Shown: positions 18,719 to 28,063 of the stretch, one piece after another | How positions within the stretch are numbered: position 1 is the stretch's first letter | Layout of the letters: each line of letters opens with the position of its first letter | Origin: an uncultured Bacillota bacterium | Lineage (GTDB): Bacteria; Bacillota; Dethiobacteria; DTU022; UBA8154 | DNA length: 64,000 nt | Assembly: GCA_937973635.1 (NCBI GenBank) | Contig: CALJJZ010000035.1 | Coordinates: 74,812 to 138,811, forward strand | Direction of reading: 5' to 3' | Program-made: the position numbers and the translations under genes | Notes under the pieces: model-generated | What the model was told of the DNA's origin: nothing | Database searches by the model: none | The model's input: only the letters and a program-made list of their open reading frames with translations

Positions 18719-20176
18719 ATGGATACAAGGGAAAACCCATGCCGCCTGCCTTTAATGACCGGTGAGGCCGGGGAAAAAGACTATTATCGTCTCGACAGCC
18801 ATAACAGGCTGCAGCATTGGAAGTTTACTGCCGGAAGCTGGAAGATGGCGGCGGCCGATCTGTTTCAACAACCTCTGGAAGGCTTTGACGGCGCCCTGGA
18901 TAGGAAGGGGTTAATGCAGCTGCTGGGTTATGACCACCGGGGCAATATCTACCACCTCGATGCCGGAAACCGGGCCAAAAAAATTCAGACAATTTCCCCC
19001 CAAAAAATTAACAGCCTCTCCTGCTGTTTCACCCCGTCAAACCAGCTGCAGATTCTTTATTTAAGCAGCCCCGATGCTCAAAAGCAATGGCAGCATTTGT
19101 ATTATCTTTACAAGAGCTCCGGGGAATCATCCGTATCCCTTGTGGATACCGTGGCCGGCGGAGCAAGCTTTTGCTCCATCTTCAGCGACCGGCTTAACAG
19201 GCTCTACCTGATCTATCCTCTGCTGGATGAAGGCGCGGGTAGGATCGCTTTGCGCTGCCTGGAAACTGCGGGCAGTCTTCCCGGCCGCATCTACCTGCTC
19301 CCGGGGAAACAGGAAAGGGCGGGCCCGCCGTCGTTTTACAGTGATCCGCAAAATAATCTTCACCTGGCCTGGATCAGCAGATCCTCGGGCAAAGCTTATC
19401 TTAATTATATCCAGCGGGAAATAACCGGAAGATGGCGCCATTTTATGCAGGTGGAAGTTCCTCCACCAACGCTGCCGGTGGTTCCTTTCTCCTGTACAGC
19501 CAAAGAGCTTCTGATCTTCGTGCAGGGGGAGAGGAGACTTTCCCTTTTCTATTCCCGCAATGGGGGCGCCGGCTGGTACAGGGGCAAAGACAGAGAAATA
19601 GGACAGGAAAGCATGATCACCCGCTTGCGCCTTGGGGGCAGGGACGGGCCAAAGCCGGAGCAAAGCAGTAATTTTTTGCTCAACTTCACCCTTCCCCCGC
19701 AAAATTTAACCTCCGCCCCCCCTGGCAGCAAAGAGATAGAGAACCATAAAACAATGCTCCGCGGGGGCGAGCTGCACTCCATGGCCGTTATCTCTGCAGC
19801 AGTTTTGGAGCATATACACTGCCTGGAAGCAGATAACAGCCGTCTGCGGGAACAACTGCAAGAAAAAGAAAAAGAACTGGCTATTCTGGAGCAGCAGGAA
19901 CAGCTAAAAACGGTGGAACTGGAAAGGTTGCGGGCGGAAAAACAAAGGTATTGCCTGGAAGGAGAGCAGCTGTATAAAGATAAAGAAAAACTGCAAAGGC
20001 ACCAGGGAAAACAGGAGCAGGAAATAAAAACGCTGCGGGAGCAGCTAACGCTGCTGCGGTCGGATATTATAAAGCTGCAGAACAAAAAAGAGCAGCTAAC
20101 CCGGGAAAACAGCGAACTAAAGCGCCGTATCAGCAGCTATGCAGAAGTTTGCAAAGGACGCAAAGAAAGGTCATAA
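18719..20176 (+). CDS. Hypothetical protein: beta-propeller-like N-terminal half, coiled-coil C-terminal half
   Basis: ATG at 18719 preceded by ggaggaa; repeated YxLDxxNRLQHW/NIYHLDAGN/NNLHLAWIS-type blades; long Glu/Lys/Leu heptads at C-terminus. Confidence 0.6.
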   Translation: MDTRENPCRLPLMTGEAGEKDYYRLDSHNRLQHWKFTAGSWKMAAADLFQQPLEGFDGALDRKGLMQLLGYDHRGNIYHLDAGNRAKKIQTISPQKINSLSCCFTPSNQLQILYLSSPDAQKQWQHLYYLYKSSGESSVSLVDTVAGGASFCSIFSDRLNRLYLIYPLLDEGAGRIALRCLETAGSLPGRIYLLPGKQERAGPPSFYSDPQNNLHLAWISRSSGKAYLNYIQREITGRWRHFMQVEVPPPTLPVVPFSCTAKELLIFVQGERRLSLFYSRNGGAGWYRGKDREIGQESMITRLRLGGRDGPKPEQSSNFLLNFTLPPQNLTSAPPGSKEIENHKTMLRGGELHSMAVISAAVLEHIHCLEADNSRLREQLQEKEKELAILEQQEQLKTVELERLRAEKQRYCLEGEQLYKDKEKLQRHQGKQEQEIKTLREQLTLLRSDIIKLQNKKEQLTRENSELKRRISSYAEVCKGRKERS

Positions 20177-20239
20177 TTTGATGCAGATCCCGCAAAGGAT
20201 AAACGCAGTCGGCGATAACAGGAAGTGGCAAACTTTATC

Positions 20240-21025
20240 CTAGCCCTGGGGGGGGTTTTTCTTCCTTGCTTGTAAATCTTTTTGGACAGCAGCTTTTCTT
20301 CCCAGTTGCTGCTGTATGCTTCGCTCATGCTCAACAAGCAGATGATAATAGCGTTCAAACGCCGGCGTATGGATTTTGCCCGGGTCTGGCCCCGGGAGCA
20401 TTTCCTTTTGCTCCAGGGCAAGGAGATCCAGATCCACAACGGCTTTTTCTTCCTCCGCTTCTATTGCTGCTGCTTCGGCCTTATCTTCACCGTCTCTCAG
20501 GGCGTATGTTGTGTTTTCCGGGCAGGTGCACACCTCCCTGTTTTGCACACATGCACACTCTGCTGCGCTGCTGCTCCTTTCCCCTGACGATTCCCTGATC
20601 CTGCCGGCAACCTTCAGCCAAATTTTAAAAGGAACAAAGTTTAGCCAGTTTAAAAAGGGAAAAAGTCCCGGCAAAAAAGGAGCCGCCTGGTAGGAAACAG
20701 TAGCTTCACAGCTATAGACCGGCTGATTTCCCTGTGAAACAGCAGGCCCAAAATGGGGATCATTTATGATGCACCCACGGCTAAATACTTTTTGCTGCCT
20801 CCCTCTTTTGTCCTTTGAATGGCGATAAGAGAGCTGCACTTCATACCGCGCCCAGAAGTATCCCTTACCCGCTGCAGGTTTATAATAATCGGCACGGACA
20901 TTCATTATTTCGGCGGAAACAACCTCGTGCAGGTTAAAAAGATAAAAAGCAAAGCGGTGCTGAAAATAACAGACGTAGCCCGTTTCTCCGCTGCACTTAT
21001 GCTGCCAATGGTCTTTCATCTCCAT
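20240..21025 (-). CDS. Hypothetical protein (beta-rich N-terminus, acidic/coiled C-terminus)
   Basis: 261-aa ORF with ggagggg RBS before ATG; Cys motif CACVQNREVCTCPEN; no recognised domain. Confidence 0.55.
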   Translation of the reverse strand: MEMKDHWQHKCSGETGYVCYFQHRFAFYLFNLHEVVSAEIMNVRADYYKPAAGKGYFWARYEVQLSYRHSKDKRGRQQKVFSRGCIINDPHFGPAVSQGNQPVYSCEATVSYQAAPFLPGLFPFLNWLNFVPFKIWLKVAGRIRESSGERSSSAAECACVQNREVCTCPENTTYALRDGEDKAEAAAIEAEEEKAVVDLDLLALEQKEMLPGPDPGKIHTPAFERYYHLLVEHERSIQQQLGRKAAVQKDLQARKKNPPQG

Positions 21026-21065
21026 CTTCCCCTCCGTTAAAACTACCCCTAATACCCCTTAAAGC

Positions 21066-21108
21066 ATATTAAAACAGGCTTATTCAAAAGCAGAGCCTGT
21101 TTTAATAT
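21066..21108 (-). terminator. Perfect 15-bp hairpin downstream of small ORF 21147-21317
   Basis: ATATTAAAACAGGCT-tattcaaaagcag-AGCCTGTTTTAATAT. Confidence 0.65.
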
Positions 21109-21146
21109 ATTTTTGTCTGCTTACCAACAGAACTTTATTTTAGGCC

Positions 21147-21317
21147 TCATAAAAACCGCTTGAGCTCCTTAACGTTGCTCTGTTGTAGACTCCCTCTTTT
21201 CAGGTAGAGCAGATTCCCTTTTTGTTTTTGCATGACATTACAGCTTTCTTCCAAATTATACCCGCGGCGGCGCAGCCTGTTTTTCATCAGCTCTGTGGCC
21301 TTTTTTGCCTGCAGCAA
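21147..21317 (-). CDS. Possible 56-aa small protein, absent from the ORF track
   Basis: TTG start after aagggggga; MLQAKKATELMKNRLRRRGYNLEESCNVMQKQKGNLLYLKRGSLQQSNVKELKRFL*, followed by strong hairpin. Confidence 0.4.
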   Translation of the reverse strand: MLQAKKATELMKNRLRRRGYNLEESCNVMQKQKGNLLYLKRGSLQQSNVKELKRFL

Positions 21318-21522
21318 ACACCGTCCCCCCTTCCCTTTTTCTTCTATTTTACGGAGAAGCAGGGGAAAGTGTTACATACCTTTACGATATGTTTTATGGC
21401 GGTAATGGCGGTATTGGCGATTTAATGACGGTGATATTGTGGCGTTGCATAAGTAATACGAGAATAGCGCAGACTGAAAGGCAGAGCCTTTAACCTGCTA
21501 CTGGATTGGAGGCGGCAAAAAA

Positions 21523-22611
21523 ATGTTTTACCTCTCCCGTTCGCCAATGCCCCTAATCGCCCGCCTGGTGGGAGGCATCCTGCCGGCCGTGGCCCGGGAG
21601 CTGCGGGGCTTTAAAAAATGCCTGCAGGCATCTCCTTCTCCTTTCCTGCGGGAACAGGCCCTGCAAAGCATGCAAAAAAAACGCTTTCACTGCCAGGGCG
21701 GCGCCGTCTATGCCCTGCTCAACCCCGCTGCCGGCCGCGCACTGATTTCTTTTATTACGGCCTTCCAAACAATCAGCGATTACCTGGACAACCTCTGCGA
21801 TCGCCTGCCGGCGTGGGCTGGAACCCCCGAAGAGATGGAGGCGGCCTTCCGCAGCCTGCACTGCGCTCTGCAGCTGGCCCTGGAAACGGAAGAGACAAAA
21901 ACGGCGCCTGACTACTACCGTTTATACCCGTACCGCCAGGACGGGGGTTACCTCCACCGGCTGGTGCAAAAGTGCCGGAGCAGCGCGGCCGGCTTTCCCA
22001 ACTTTGGGCTGGTGCGGGAAAAGGCGGTCTTCCTGACCGGGCTTTACGGCGACCTGCAGACCCTCAAACATCTTCACCCTCGCTGCCGGGAGAAGGCCCT
22101 TAAGAAGTGGTTTGAGCCATACCGCCGTCAATACCTCTACTTACACTGGCAGGAATTTGCCGCCGCCGCCGGTTCTACGCTGGGGGTTTTTGCCCTTCTG
22201 GCCCTGGCCTCCCGGCCCGACGCCGGTGAGGAAGAAAGGGAGGCCCTTTACCACCTTTACTTCCCCTGGATCTGCGCCCTGCATATTTTGCTTGACTATT
22301 ATATCGATCAGGCCGAGGACCGCCGGGAAGGCGACCTCAATTTTGTTTTTTATTACGCCAACCGGGAACAATTTCTGCAGCGCCTGCGCTTTTTCACCAG
22401 GGAAGCGCTGGCCCGGGCCGGGTCTGCGCCAGACGCCGCCTTTCACCGCACCATTGTCCAAGGCCTGCTCGCCGTCTATCTCTCCGACCCCAAAATCCGG
22501 GTACAGGGCTGGGAAAAAGAAGCCCGCCTCCTGCTACAAACAGCAGGCACACCGGAGATCTACACCCTTTACCATACCTGCCGCTTCCTGCGCCGCCTCA
22601 GCCTCCTCTAA
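21523..22611 (+). CDS. DUF2600 family / tetraprenyl-beta-curcumene synthase (YtpB-like)
   Basis: FITAFQTISDYLDNLCDR, HILLDYYIDQAEDRREGDLNFVFYYAN acid-rich motifs typical of the YtpB/DUF2600 family. Confidence 0.85.
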   Translation: MFYLSRSPMPLIARLVGGILPAVARELRGFKKCLQASPSPFLREQALQSMQKKRFHCQGGAVYALLNPAAGRALISFITAFQTISDYLDNLCDRLPAWAGTPEEMEAAFRSLHCALQLALETEETKTAPDYYRLYPYRQDGGYLHRLVQKCRSSAAGFPNFGLVREKAVFLTGLYGDLQTLKHLHPRCREKALKKWFEPYRRQYLYLHWQEFAAAAGSTLGVFALLALASRPDAGEEEREALYHLYFPWICALHILLDYYIDQAEDRREGDLNFVFYYANREQFLQRLRFFTREALARAGSAPDAAFHRTIVQGLLAVYLSDPKIRVQGWEKEARLLLQTAGTPEIYTLYHTCRFLRRLSLL

Positions 22612-22693
22612 AAGCGGCAGGGGCGCTTCTCTCCGCCGCCTTCATCGCCCGGAGGTTTGCCGTCCGGAGGCGGGCATAATTAAAAGCGCCCTT

Positions 22694-23719
22694 TTAGCTG
22701 TTACGCTGTAAAACAAAGGCTGCTATCTTTTCCAGCAGCAGCCTGCAGGAATTTTGTTCCAGGCCATGCAAAGAGCGGACAGCTTCCCCGGCAAAGGCGG
22801 CAGCTTTTTGCTGCGCCCGGGCCAAGGGGCCGCTGCGGCAGGCGGGATCCAGCATAAAAGTAAGTTTCTCTCTGCTGAAATCGCGCCTGCTGATCAGTTC
22901 ACGCAGGCGCTCTCCAAACACAGGATCTTGCAGGATATAAATGAGGGGCAGCGTCATCGTGCCTTCCCGCAGGTCGCTGCCTGCCGGTTTGCCTGTGCAG
23001 GCCGGGTTGCCCCAGATATCCAGCAGGTCATCGGTAATTTGAAAAGCAAAACCCAGGTTGCGGCCGTATGCTTTAAGCTGCTGCACGGCAGTCTCCTCCA
23101 GACAGGAAAGGAGGGCGCCGGCGGCGCAGCAGGCCTCAAGCAGCGCCGCCGTTTTACCATAAGCACAGCGCAGGTATTCTCTTTCACCGGCATCACAATT
23201 GAAAGCATTGCGCGCCTGCTCTATTTCAGCTTCGCACATGGCGCCGATGGCCGTGGAAAAGAGCCGGATCAACTGCACATTTCCACAGAGGGCCACCAGT
23301 TCAAAGGCCCGGGCAAAAAAATAATCCCCGGCAATAACTGCAGGAAAATTGCCATAAAGGGCGTTGAGGGAGGGTTTGCTCCGCCGCTCACAGGCCCCGT
23401 CGATAACATCATCGTGCAGCAAAGAAGCCGTATGGATCAGCTCCACTGCAGCGGCAATACGGTGCAGGGCCTGCCGCTTGGCTTTTTTAAAGCTGCCGCT
23501 TAACAAGACCAGAAGGGGGCGCAGGCGTTTGCCCCGGTTCTGGAGCACCAGCGCGATTAACTCCTGCATGGCCTCGGCGCCGGAAACGGTAAAATCCAGG
23601 AGATACTCTTCCACAGCTGCCAGCTCCTCGCCCAAGAGGGAGGCAATCTCCAGCTGCAGCCCGTGCTCCAGCGTTGTTTTTTGCTGCTCAATCCATAATT
23701 GTTGGCCCGTCTCTGGCAA
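22694..23719 (-). CDS. Polyprenyl diphosphate synthase (heptaprenyl diphosphate synthase component II-like)
   Basis: GKRLRPLLVLL, ELIHTASLLHDDVIDGACERRSKPS (FARM), FQITDDLLDIWG (SARM). Confidence 0.92.
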   Translation of the reverse strand: MPETGQQLWIEQQKTTLEHGLQLEIASLLGEELAAVEEYLLDFTVSGAEAMQELIALVLQNRGKRLRPLLVLLSGSFKKAKRQALHRIAAAVELIHTASLLHDDVIDGACERRSKPSLNALYGNFPAVIAGDYFFARAFELVALCGNVQLIRLFSTAIGAMCEAEIEQARNAFNCDAGEREYLRCAYGKTAALLEACCAAGALLSCLEETAVQQLKAYGRNLGFAFQITDDLLDIWGNPACTGKPAGSDLREGTMTLPLIYILQDPVFGERLRELISRRDFSREKLTFMLDPACRSGPLARAQQKAAAFAGEAVRSLHGLEQNSCRLLLEKIAAFVLQRNS

Positions 23720-23748
23720 CAGCAGAACACCTTTCTCCCGGGCGGCCT

Positions 23749-24474
23749 TTAAGTGCAGTTTTTAAATTCCGGCCCCTTTAGAGTAAAACCCAGGCGGAAC
23801 AGCTCTGTACTGAGCCTGGGATTAAGCTCAATTTTTTTATAGGTGACCGTACGGTATAAGCGGTCCTGCTCATCATAAAATTGGTACTTTACCGGCATAA
23901 GTGAACGCTTCTCCAGCCAGACCTTCCCCCAGGCATCTTCCCGGGATGGTTTTGCGGGAATAACTTTCAAGAGGTAGTAATTTCCCTTTTCCGTCGTTTC
24001 TATACCTAAAAGCTCCACGTTGCGGGCCCGGCCCATTTCCTCCAGAAAAGTGCCGAGCAGGAAGGGGGAAGTAAAGGCTTCAGGACCTGCAAGGGGGCTG
24101 ATGAGGTAAAAATCTCCCACCTCCGGGCTATAAAGCCAGCGCTTTTCTCCATCACAGATAAACACCTGGGCCGGCGGCCCATCCCCCACGTAGGAAGCAA
24201 ATACCTCCACGCGGTAACGGGAGGGAGCGCTGAACCATACCTGGGCAAAATAGCGTTGTTCCCTTTCTCTCTGCTGCACGGTCATCTCCAGGGCACCATA
24301 GTAGCTTTTTAACCTTTCTCCGTTACGCAGCGCCCGCTTCACAAGTTTCTCGGCACTGAGGCCATAGTTGGTATAGTAATAATAAGCACCGGCAAGGACA
24401 AAGAGAAAAGCCAGCAGCAGCAACGCTCCCCCAAAGCGGGCAACTATTATCCTCATCCCCGGACCATCTCCCAA
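23749..24474 (-). CDS. Membrane-anchored LolA-like / GerS-like outer-membrane-lipoprotein-sorting fold protein
   Basis: N-terminal TM then SYYGALEMTVQQREREQRYFAQVWFSAPSRYRVEV...ICDGEKRWLYSPEVGDFYL...GKVWLEKRSLMPVKYQFYD. Confidence 0.7.
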   Translation of the reverse strand: MGDGPGMRIIVARFGGALLLLAFLFVLAGAYYYYTNYGLSAEKLVKRALRNGERLKSYYGALEMTVQQREREQRYFAQVWFSAPSRYRVEVFASYVGDGPPAQVFICDGEKRWLYSPEVGDFYLISPLAGPEAFTSPFLLGTFLEEMGRARNVELLGIETTEKGNYYLLKVIPAKPSREDAWGKVWLEKRSLMPVKYQFYDEQDRLYRTVTYKKIELNPRLSTELFRLGFTLKGPEFKNCT

Positions 24475-24533
24475 AGAGGAGAAATACCTTCATTATTTAT
24501 TTTTATACCGACGGATCTTCATTTATAACCTCC

Positions 24534-24983
24534 TTACAGGTGCCTGATGATATCCTGCCGCGTAATAATGCCGAGAAGCCGCATCTCCTGGTCCACCACA
24601 GGCACACGGTTAATGCCCTTAGCGGACATCAGGGCGGCGACCTGCTCCAGGGTGGCTTCCGTATTTACCGTAAACACAGGGCGGGACATGAGCTCCTCCA
24701 CCGTCAGGGCAATGGTTTTTTTCAACTCCTCAAAAAAACGCTTCTGGCTCTCCAAAAAAAAGACGGCGCCGAGTACTTCACTGAAAGCAGGAGCCTTGAC
24801 TTCTTTGCCGCGCAGGATGAGGTCCCCTTCGCTGATGATACCCACCACACGATTGGCCTCGTCCACCACCGGCAGGCCGCTGATATGGTTTTTAAGGAGC
24901 AGCTTGGCCGCCTCTTCCACTGTAGCGGCGGGGCTTACCGTGATTACCTTTTTGGTCATGATCTCTCCAGCCCGTTTACTCAT
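24534..24983 (-). CDS. CBS-domain pair protein
   Basis: AGEIMTKKVITVSPAATVEEAAKLLLKNHISGLPVVDEANRVVGIISEGDLI ... INRVPVVDQEMRLLGIITRQDIIRHL. Confidence 0.92.
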   Translation of the reverse strand: MSKRAGEIMTKKVITVSPAATVEEAAKLLLKNHISGLPVVDEANRVVGIISEGDLILRGKEVKAPAFSEVLGAVFFLESQKRFFEELKKTIALTVEELMSRPVFTVNTEATLEQVAALMSAKGINRVPVVDQEMRLLGIITRQDIIRHL

Positions 24984-25009
24984 TTAAACCCATCCTCTCG
25001 TTCAAATTT

Positions 25010-26596
25010 TTAGATATAGACAAACGCCCCCGGTTGAAGGGGTTGCAAAGCCTCCACCTGCCGAAATGCCGCGGCAAAAAAGGGCAGGAAATCGCCTGCC
25101 GTGTGGCCCCGCCCGCCGCGGGCTGCCACCAGCAGGTCGGCAGCCAGGCCGTGCAGGTAGACGCCCGCCACGGCCGCCTCCCGTGGCGCCAGCCCCTGGG
25201 CCAGGAAAGCGGCAATCAGCCCAGTGAGCAGGTCGCCGCTTCCGGCTGTAGCCAGGGCAGCATTGCCTGTGGGGTTGACCATAAGTTCTCCCCCGGGCAA
25301 ACCAATGGCCGTATGAGCCCCTTTAAGCACAACCACAGCACCCCACTCCCTCGCTCTGGCAGCAGCCAGCTCCCACCGCTGTCCCTGAACCGTCTGGGTA
25401 TCCGTCCCCAGCAAAGCGGCCATTTCTCCCGGGTGAGGCGTTAAAACAAGGGGGGGCTTTTTCCCCTGAAGCAGGGAGGGTCCGCGGGCCAGGGCCGTCA
25501 GGGCGCCTGCGTCCAGGACCAGGGGCAGGGGCAGATTCTCCAGGATCTCTGCCAGCAGCGCCAGGGTGGTTGGACCCGGATCCAGACCAGGCCCCATGGC
25601 CAGGGCGCTGCAGGCGCGGGCTTCTTCCCGGATACGGGGAAAAGCACCGGCAGCAAGGTTGCCTGCCGTATCGCCGGGCAGCTCCCGCACAATTACTTCC
25701 TTTGCTTTGGCTTCTAAAAGGGGGCGCAGCTCCGGCGCCGCACCCAGATAGACAAGGCCCGCCCCGCCCCGCAACGCCGCCTCCGCCGCTAGGACAGCGG
25801 CTCCCGTCATGCCCGGCGAACCCGCCAGCAGGAGCAGGCGCCCGTAGGAACCTTTATGGCTCTCGGCAGGGCGCGCGGGCAGGAGGGCCCGGACCATCTG
25901 CCCGGTAATCAGGTTTTCTTTGATGGCGGGATCGCTCAGGAGCTGCTGCGGTATGCCGATGTCGGCCACCACCACCCGCCCCGCACAGGCTGCACCAGGG
26001 TAAAGCAACAAACCCCGCTTCGGCAGGGCAAAGGTAACGGTATGGCTGGCTTTAACGGCCACACCCCTTATTTTACCGCTGTCGGCACAGACGCCGGAGG
26101 GCAGATCCACAGCGAGGACAGGAGCACGGCTAAGGTTAATGGCGCCAATCAGCGTGGCGTAAGCATCGCTCACGTCCCGCTGCAGCCCGGTGCCGAGGAG
26201 AGCGTCAACAATAAGATCGTCTTCTCCCAGCTCCTTTAAAATGCCTGCAGGGTCGCTTTCCCCTGCCAGGTGCACGGGAAAACCCTGCTTGATGAGGATC
26301 TCGTAGTTAACCGCCGCATCGCCTTTATAGCCGGAGAGGCGATCCATGGCCCAGACGAGGGGTCGATAACCCCGCCGTGCCAGGTGGCGGGCAAGGACGA
26401 AACCGTCGCCCCCGTTGTTACCCTTGCCGCAAAAAATAACTATTCTCCCTTTTCCCCTTTGACCTCGCCAAATTTCCTCCAGGCAGCGCACCACCTGCAG
26501 GCCGGCATTTTCCATAAGGATAAGACCGGGGAGAGCAAAGCGGCTCATTGCTTCCGCGTCGATGGCGGCCATCTTTGACCCCGTTACAATTTTCAT
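25010..26596 (-). CDS. nnr: Bifunctional NAD(P)H-hydrate epimerase / ADP-dependent dehydratase
   Basis: YjeF_N: GKGNNGGDGFVLARHLARRG; YjeF_C: GSYGRLLLLAGSPGMTGAAVLAAEAALRGGAG ... TPHPGEMAALLG ... GSGDLLTGLIAAFLAQG. Confidence 0.94.
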   Translation of the reverse strand: MKIVTGSKMAAIDAEAMSRFALPGLILMENAGLQVVRCLEEIWRGQRGKGRIVIFCGKGNNGGDGFVLARHLARRGYRPLVWAMDRLSGYKGDAAVNYEILIKQGFPVHLAGESDPAGILKELGEDDLIVDALLGTGLQRDVSDAYATLIGAINLSRAPVLAVDLPSGVCADSGKIRGVAVKASHTVTFALPKRGLLLYPGAACAGRVVVADIGIPQQLLSDPAIKENLITGQMVRALLPARPAESHKGSYGRLLLLAGSPGMTGAAVLAAEAALRGGAGLVYLGAAPELRPLLEAKAKEVIVRELPGDTAGNLAAGAFPRIREEARACSALAMGPGLDPGPTTLALLAEILENLPLPLVLDAGALTALARGPSLLQGKKPPLVLTPHPGEMAALLGTDTQTVQGQRWELAAARAREWGAVVVLKGAHTAIGLPGGELMVNPTGNAALATAGSGDLLTGLIAAFLAQGLAPREAAVAGVYLHGLAADLLVAARGGRGHTAGDFLPFFAAAFRQVEALQPLQPGAFVYI

Positions 26597-26761
26597 GTTT
26601 TTAAGCGATCCTCCCGTCTGCCCGATATAATTTGTTAGGCTCCCTTATTTTAGCAAAGATACAGGAACGCCACAATTATACCTTTCTATTTCCCGGGAAA
26701 TTCAGTAAAATATAAAGTAGCCACCGGGGGAATAGGAGCAAAGCGGAGAACAGGAGTAAAA

Positions 26762-28033
26762 ATGGAAAAAACGGCACAGGCTTTAAAAAATTCAAGGGCA
26801 GGCGGCAAAGTACACCCCCATCTCTTTGGGTCACTTTTGTTCCTCTTGTCTTTCCTGGCAGTCTCCCCGTTGATCACGGGGTGCTTGCCTCCACAATCAG
26901 GAGAAACGGGCGCAGAGGCGGCGCCGGTGGACATCCTGCCCGCACCGGCAGGCAACGGCAAAACTGTTACGGAGGCGGAAGGGGAAACGGAAAAGGACCA
27001 AGAGAAAAGCCGGGGAGCTGCTGCTGGCCCCCTGATAGAGGCAGAAACGGAGACAGAGGCAGAGACACAGCAGATCGCCCTTCCTGCAAACCCCCAAGCG
27101 GAAGAAAACCCTTTTCCTCCCAACGAGCTGGGGGAAATCATGATCCTCATGTACCATGAAATCGGCCACCCTGAAGGGGAATGGCGGCGCACCCCAGAAA
27201 ACTTCCGGCGTGACCTGCAGACCCTTTATGAAGGCGGCTACCGCCTTGTCCACCTGGAGGAAGTAGTGCGCGGGGAGATAAATATCCCCCGGGGGAAGAC
27301 ACCGGTGGTCCTGACTTTCGATGACGGCAACCGGGGCAATTTTAACTACCTAGAGGGCGAGCACGGACACGAGCTGGACCCTGACTGCGCCGTAGCTATT
27401 TTAGAAGCCTTCAACGCTGCCCATCCCGATTTCGGGGTGGCAGCCACCTTTTACATCAATTACCCCCACCCCTTCCGCCAGCCGGAATACACGGCACTAA
27501 AGTTGAATTACCTGGTAGAGAAAGGCTTTGCCCTCGGCAACCACACTTACGGGCACGCGGACCTTTCTCGCCTCGGCCCCAAGGAAATCCAGCGAGAACT
27601 GGCTCTGCACCAGCAATATACAGAAAAATACGTGCCGGGCTACACTGTAAGCTCCCTGGCCCTGCCCTATGGGGCTTATCCCCGGGAGCACAGGGAACTG
27701 CTCCTCAAAGGTTCTTATGGCGACACGACTTACCATCACCTGGCCGTCCTCCTTGTGGGCGCAGGGCCTGTCAAATCCCCTTTTCACCTTGATTTCCGCC
27801 CGGCCCGCCTACCCCGTATCCGTGCCAGCGAAACAAACACGGCCGGGCTGGGGCTCTACGAGTGGCTTGCCGTTTTTGCAGATAACCCAAGGCGCCGTTA
27901 CATCAGCGACGGCCATCCCTGTACCGTTACCGTCCCCGCTTCCCTCAGCAAGCACCTGGACCCTGCAAAAGTTGGCCACAGGGAGATTATGCTCTACCTC
28001 GAAGAAAAACATGTTTCTCCGCAAGACAGATAA
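26762..28033 (+). CDS. Polysaccharide deacetylase (lipoprotein)
   Basis: Lipobox-like LITGC, acidic linker, MILMYHEIGHPEGEW...PVVLTFDDGN...NHTYGHADLSRL. Confidence 0.93.
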   Translation: MEKTAQALKNSRAGGKVHPHLFGSLLFLLSFLAVSPLITGCLPPQSGETGAEAAPVDILPAPAGNGKTVTEAEGETEKDQEKSRGAAAGPLIEAETETEAETQQIALPANPQAEENPFPPNELGEIMILMYHEIGHPEGEWRRTPENFRRDLQTLYEGGYRLVHLEEVVRGEINIPRGKTPVVLTFDDGNRGNFNYLEGEHGHELDPDCAVAILEAFNAAHPDFGVAATFYINYPHPFRQPEYTALKLNYLVEKGFALGNHTYGHADLSRLGPKEIQRELALHQQYTEKYVPGYTVSSLALPYGAYPREHRELLLKGSYGDTTYHHLAVLLVGAGPVKSPFHLDFRPARLPRIRASETNTAGLGLYEWLAVFADNPRRRYISDGHPCTVTVPASLSKHLDPAKVGHREIMLYLEEKHVSPQDR

Positions 28034-28063
28034 AAAAAGCAGGCAAAGAAAGGAGATCTGTCC

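Noticed and set aside
26689-26700. TTTCCCGGGAAA palindrome upstream of the polysaccharide deacetylase gene
   Set aside because: Perfect but short (12 bp) and GC/AT simple; no second copy noticed nearby, so too weak to call a site.
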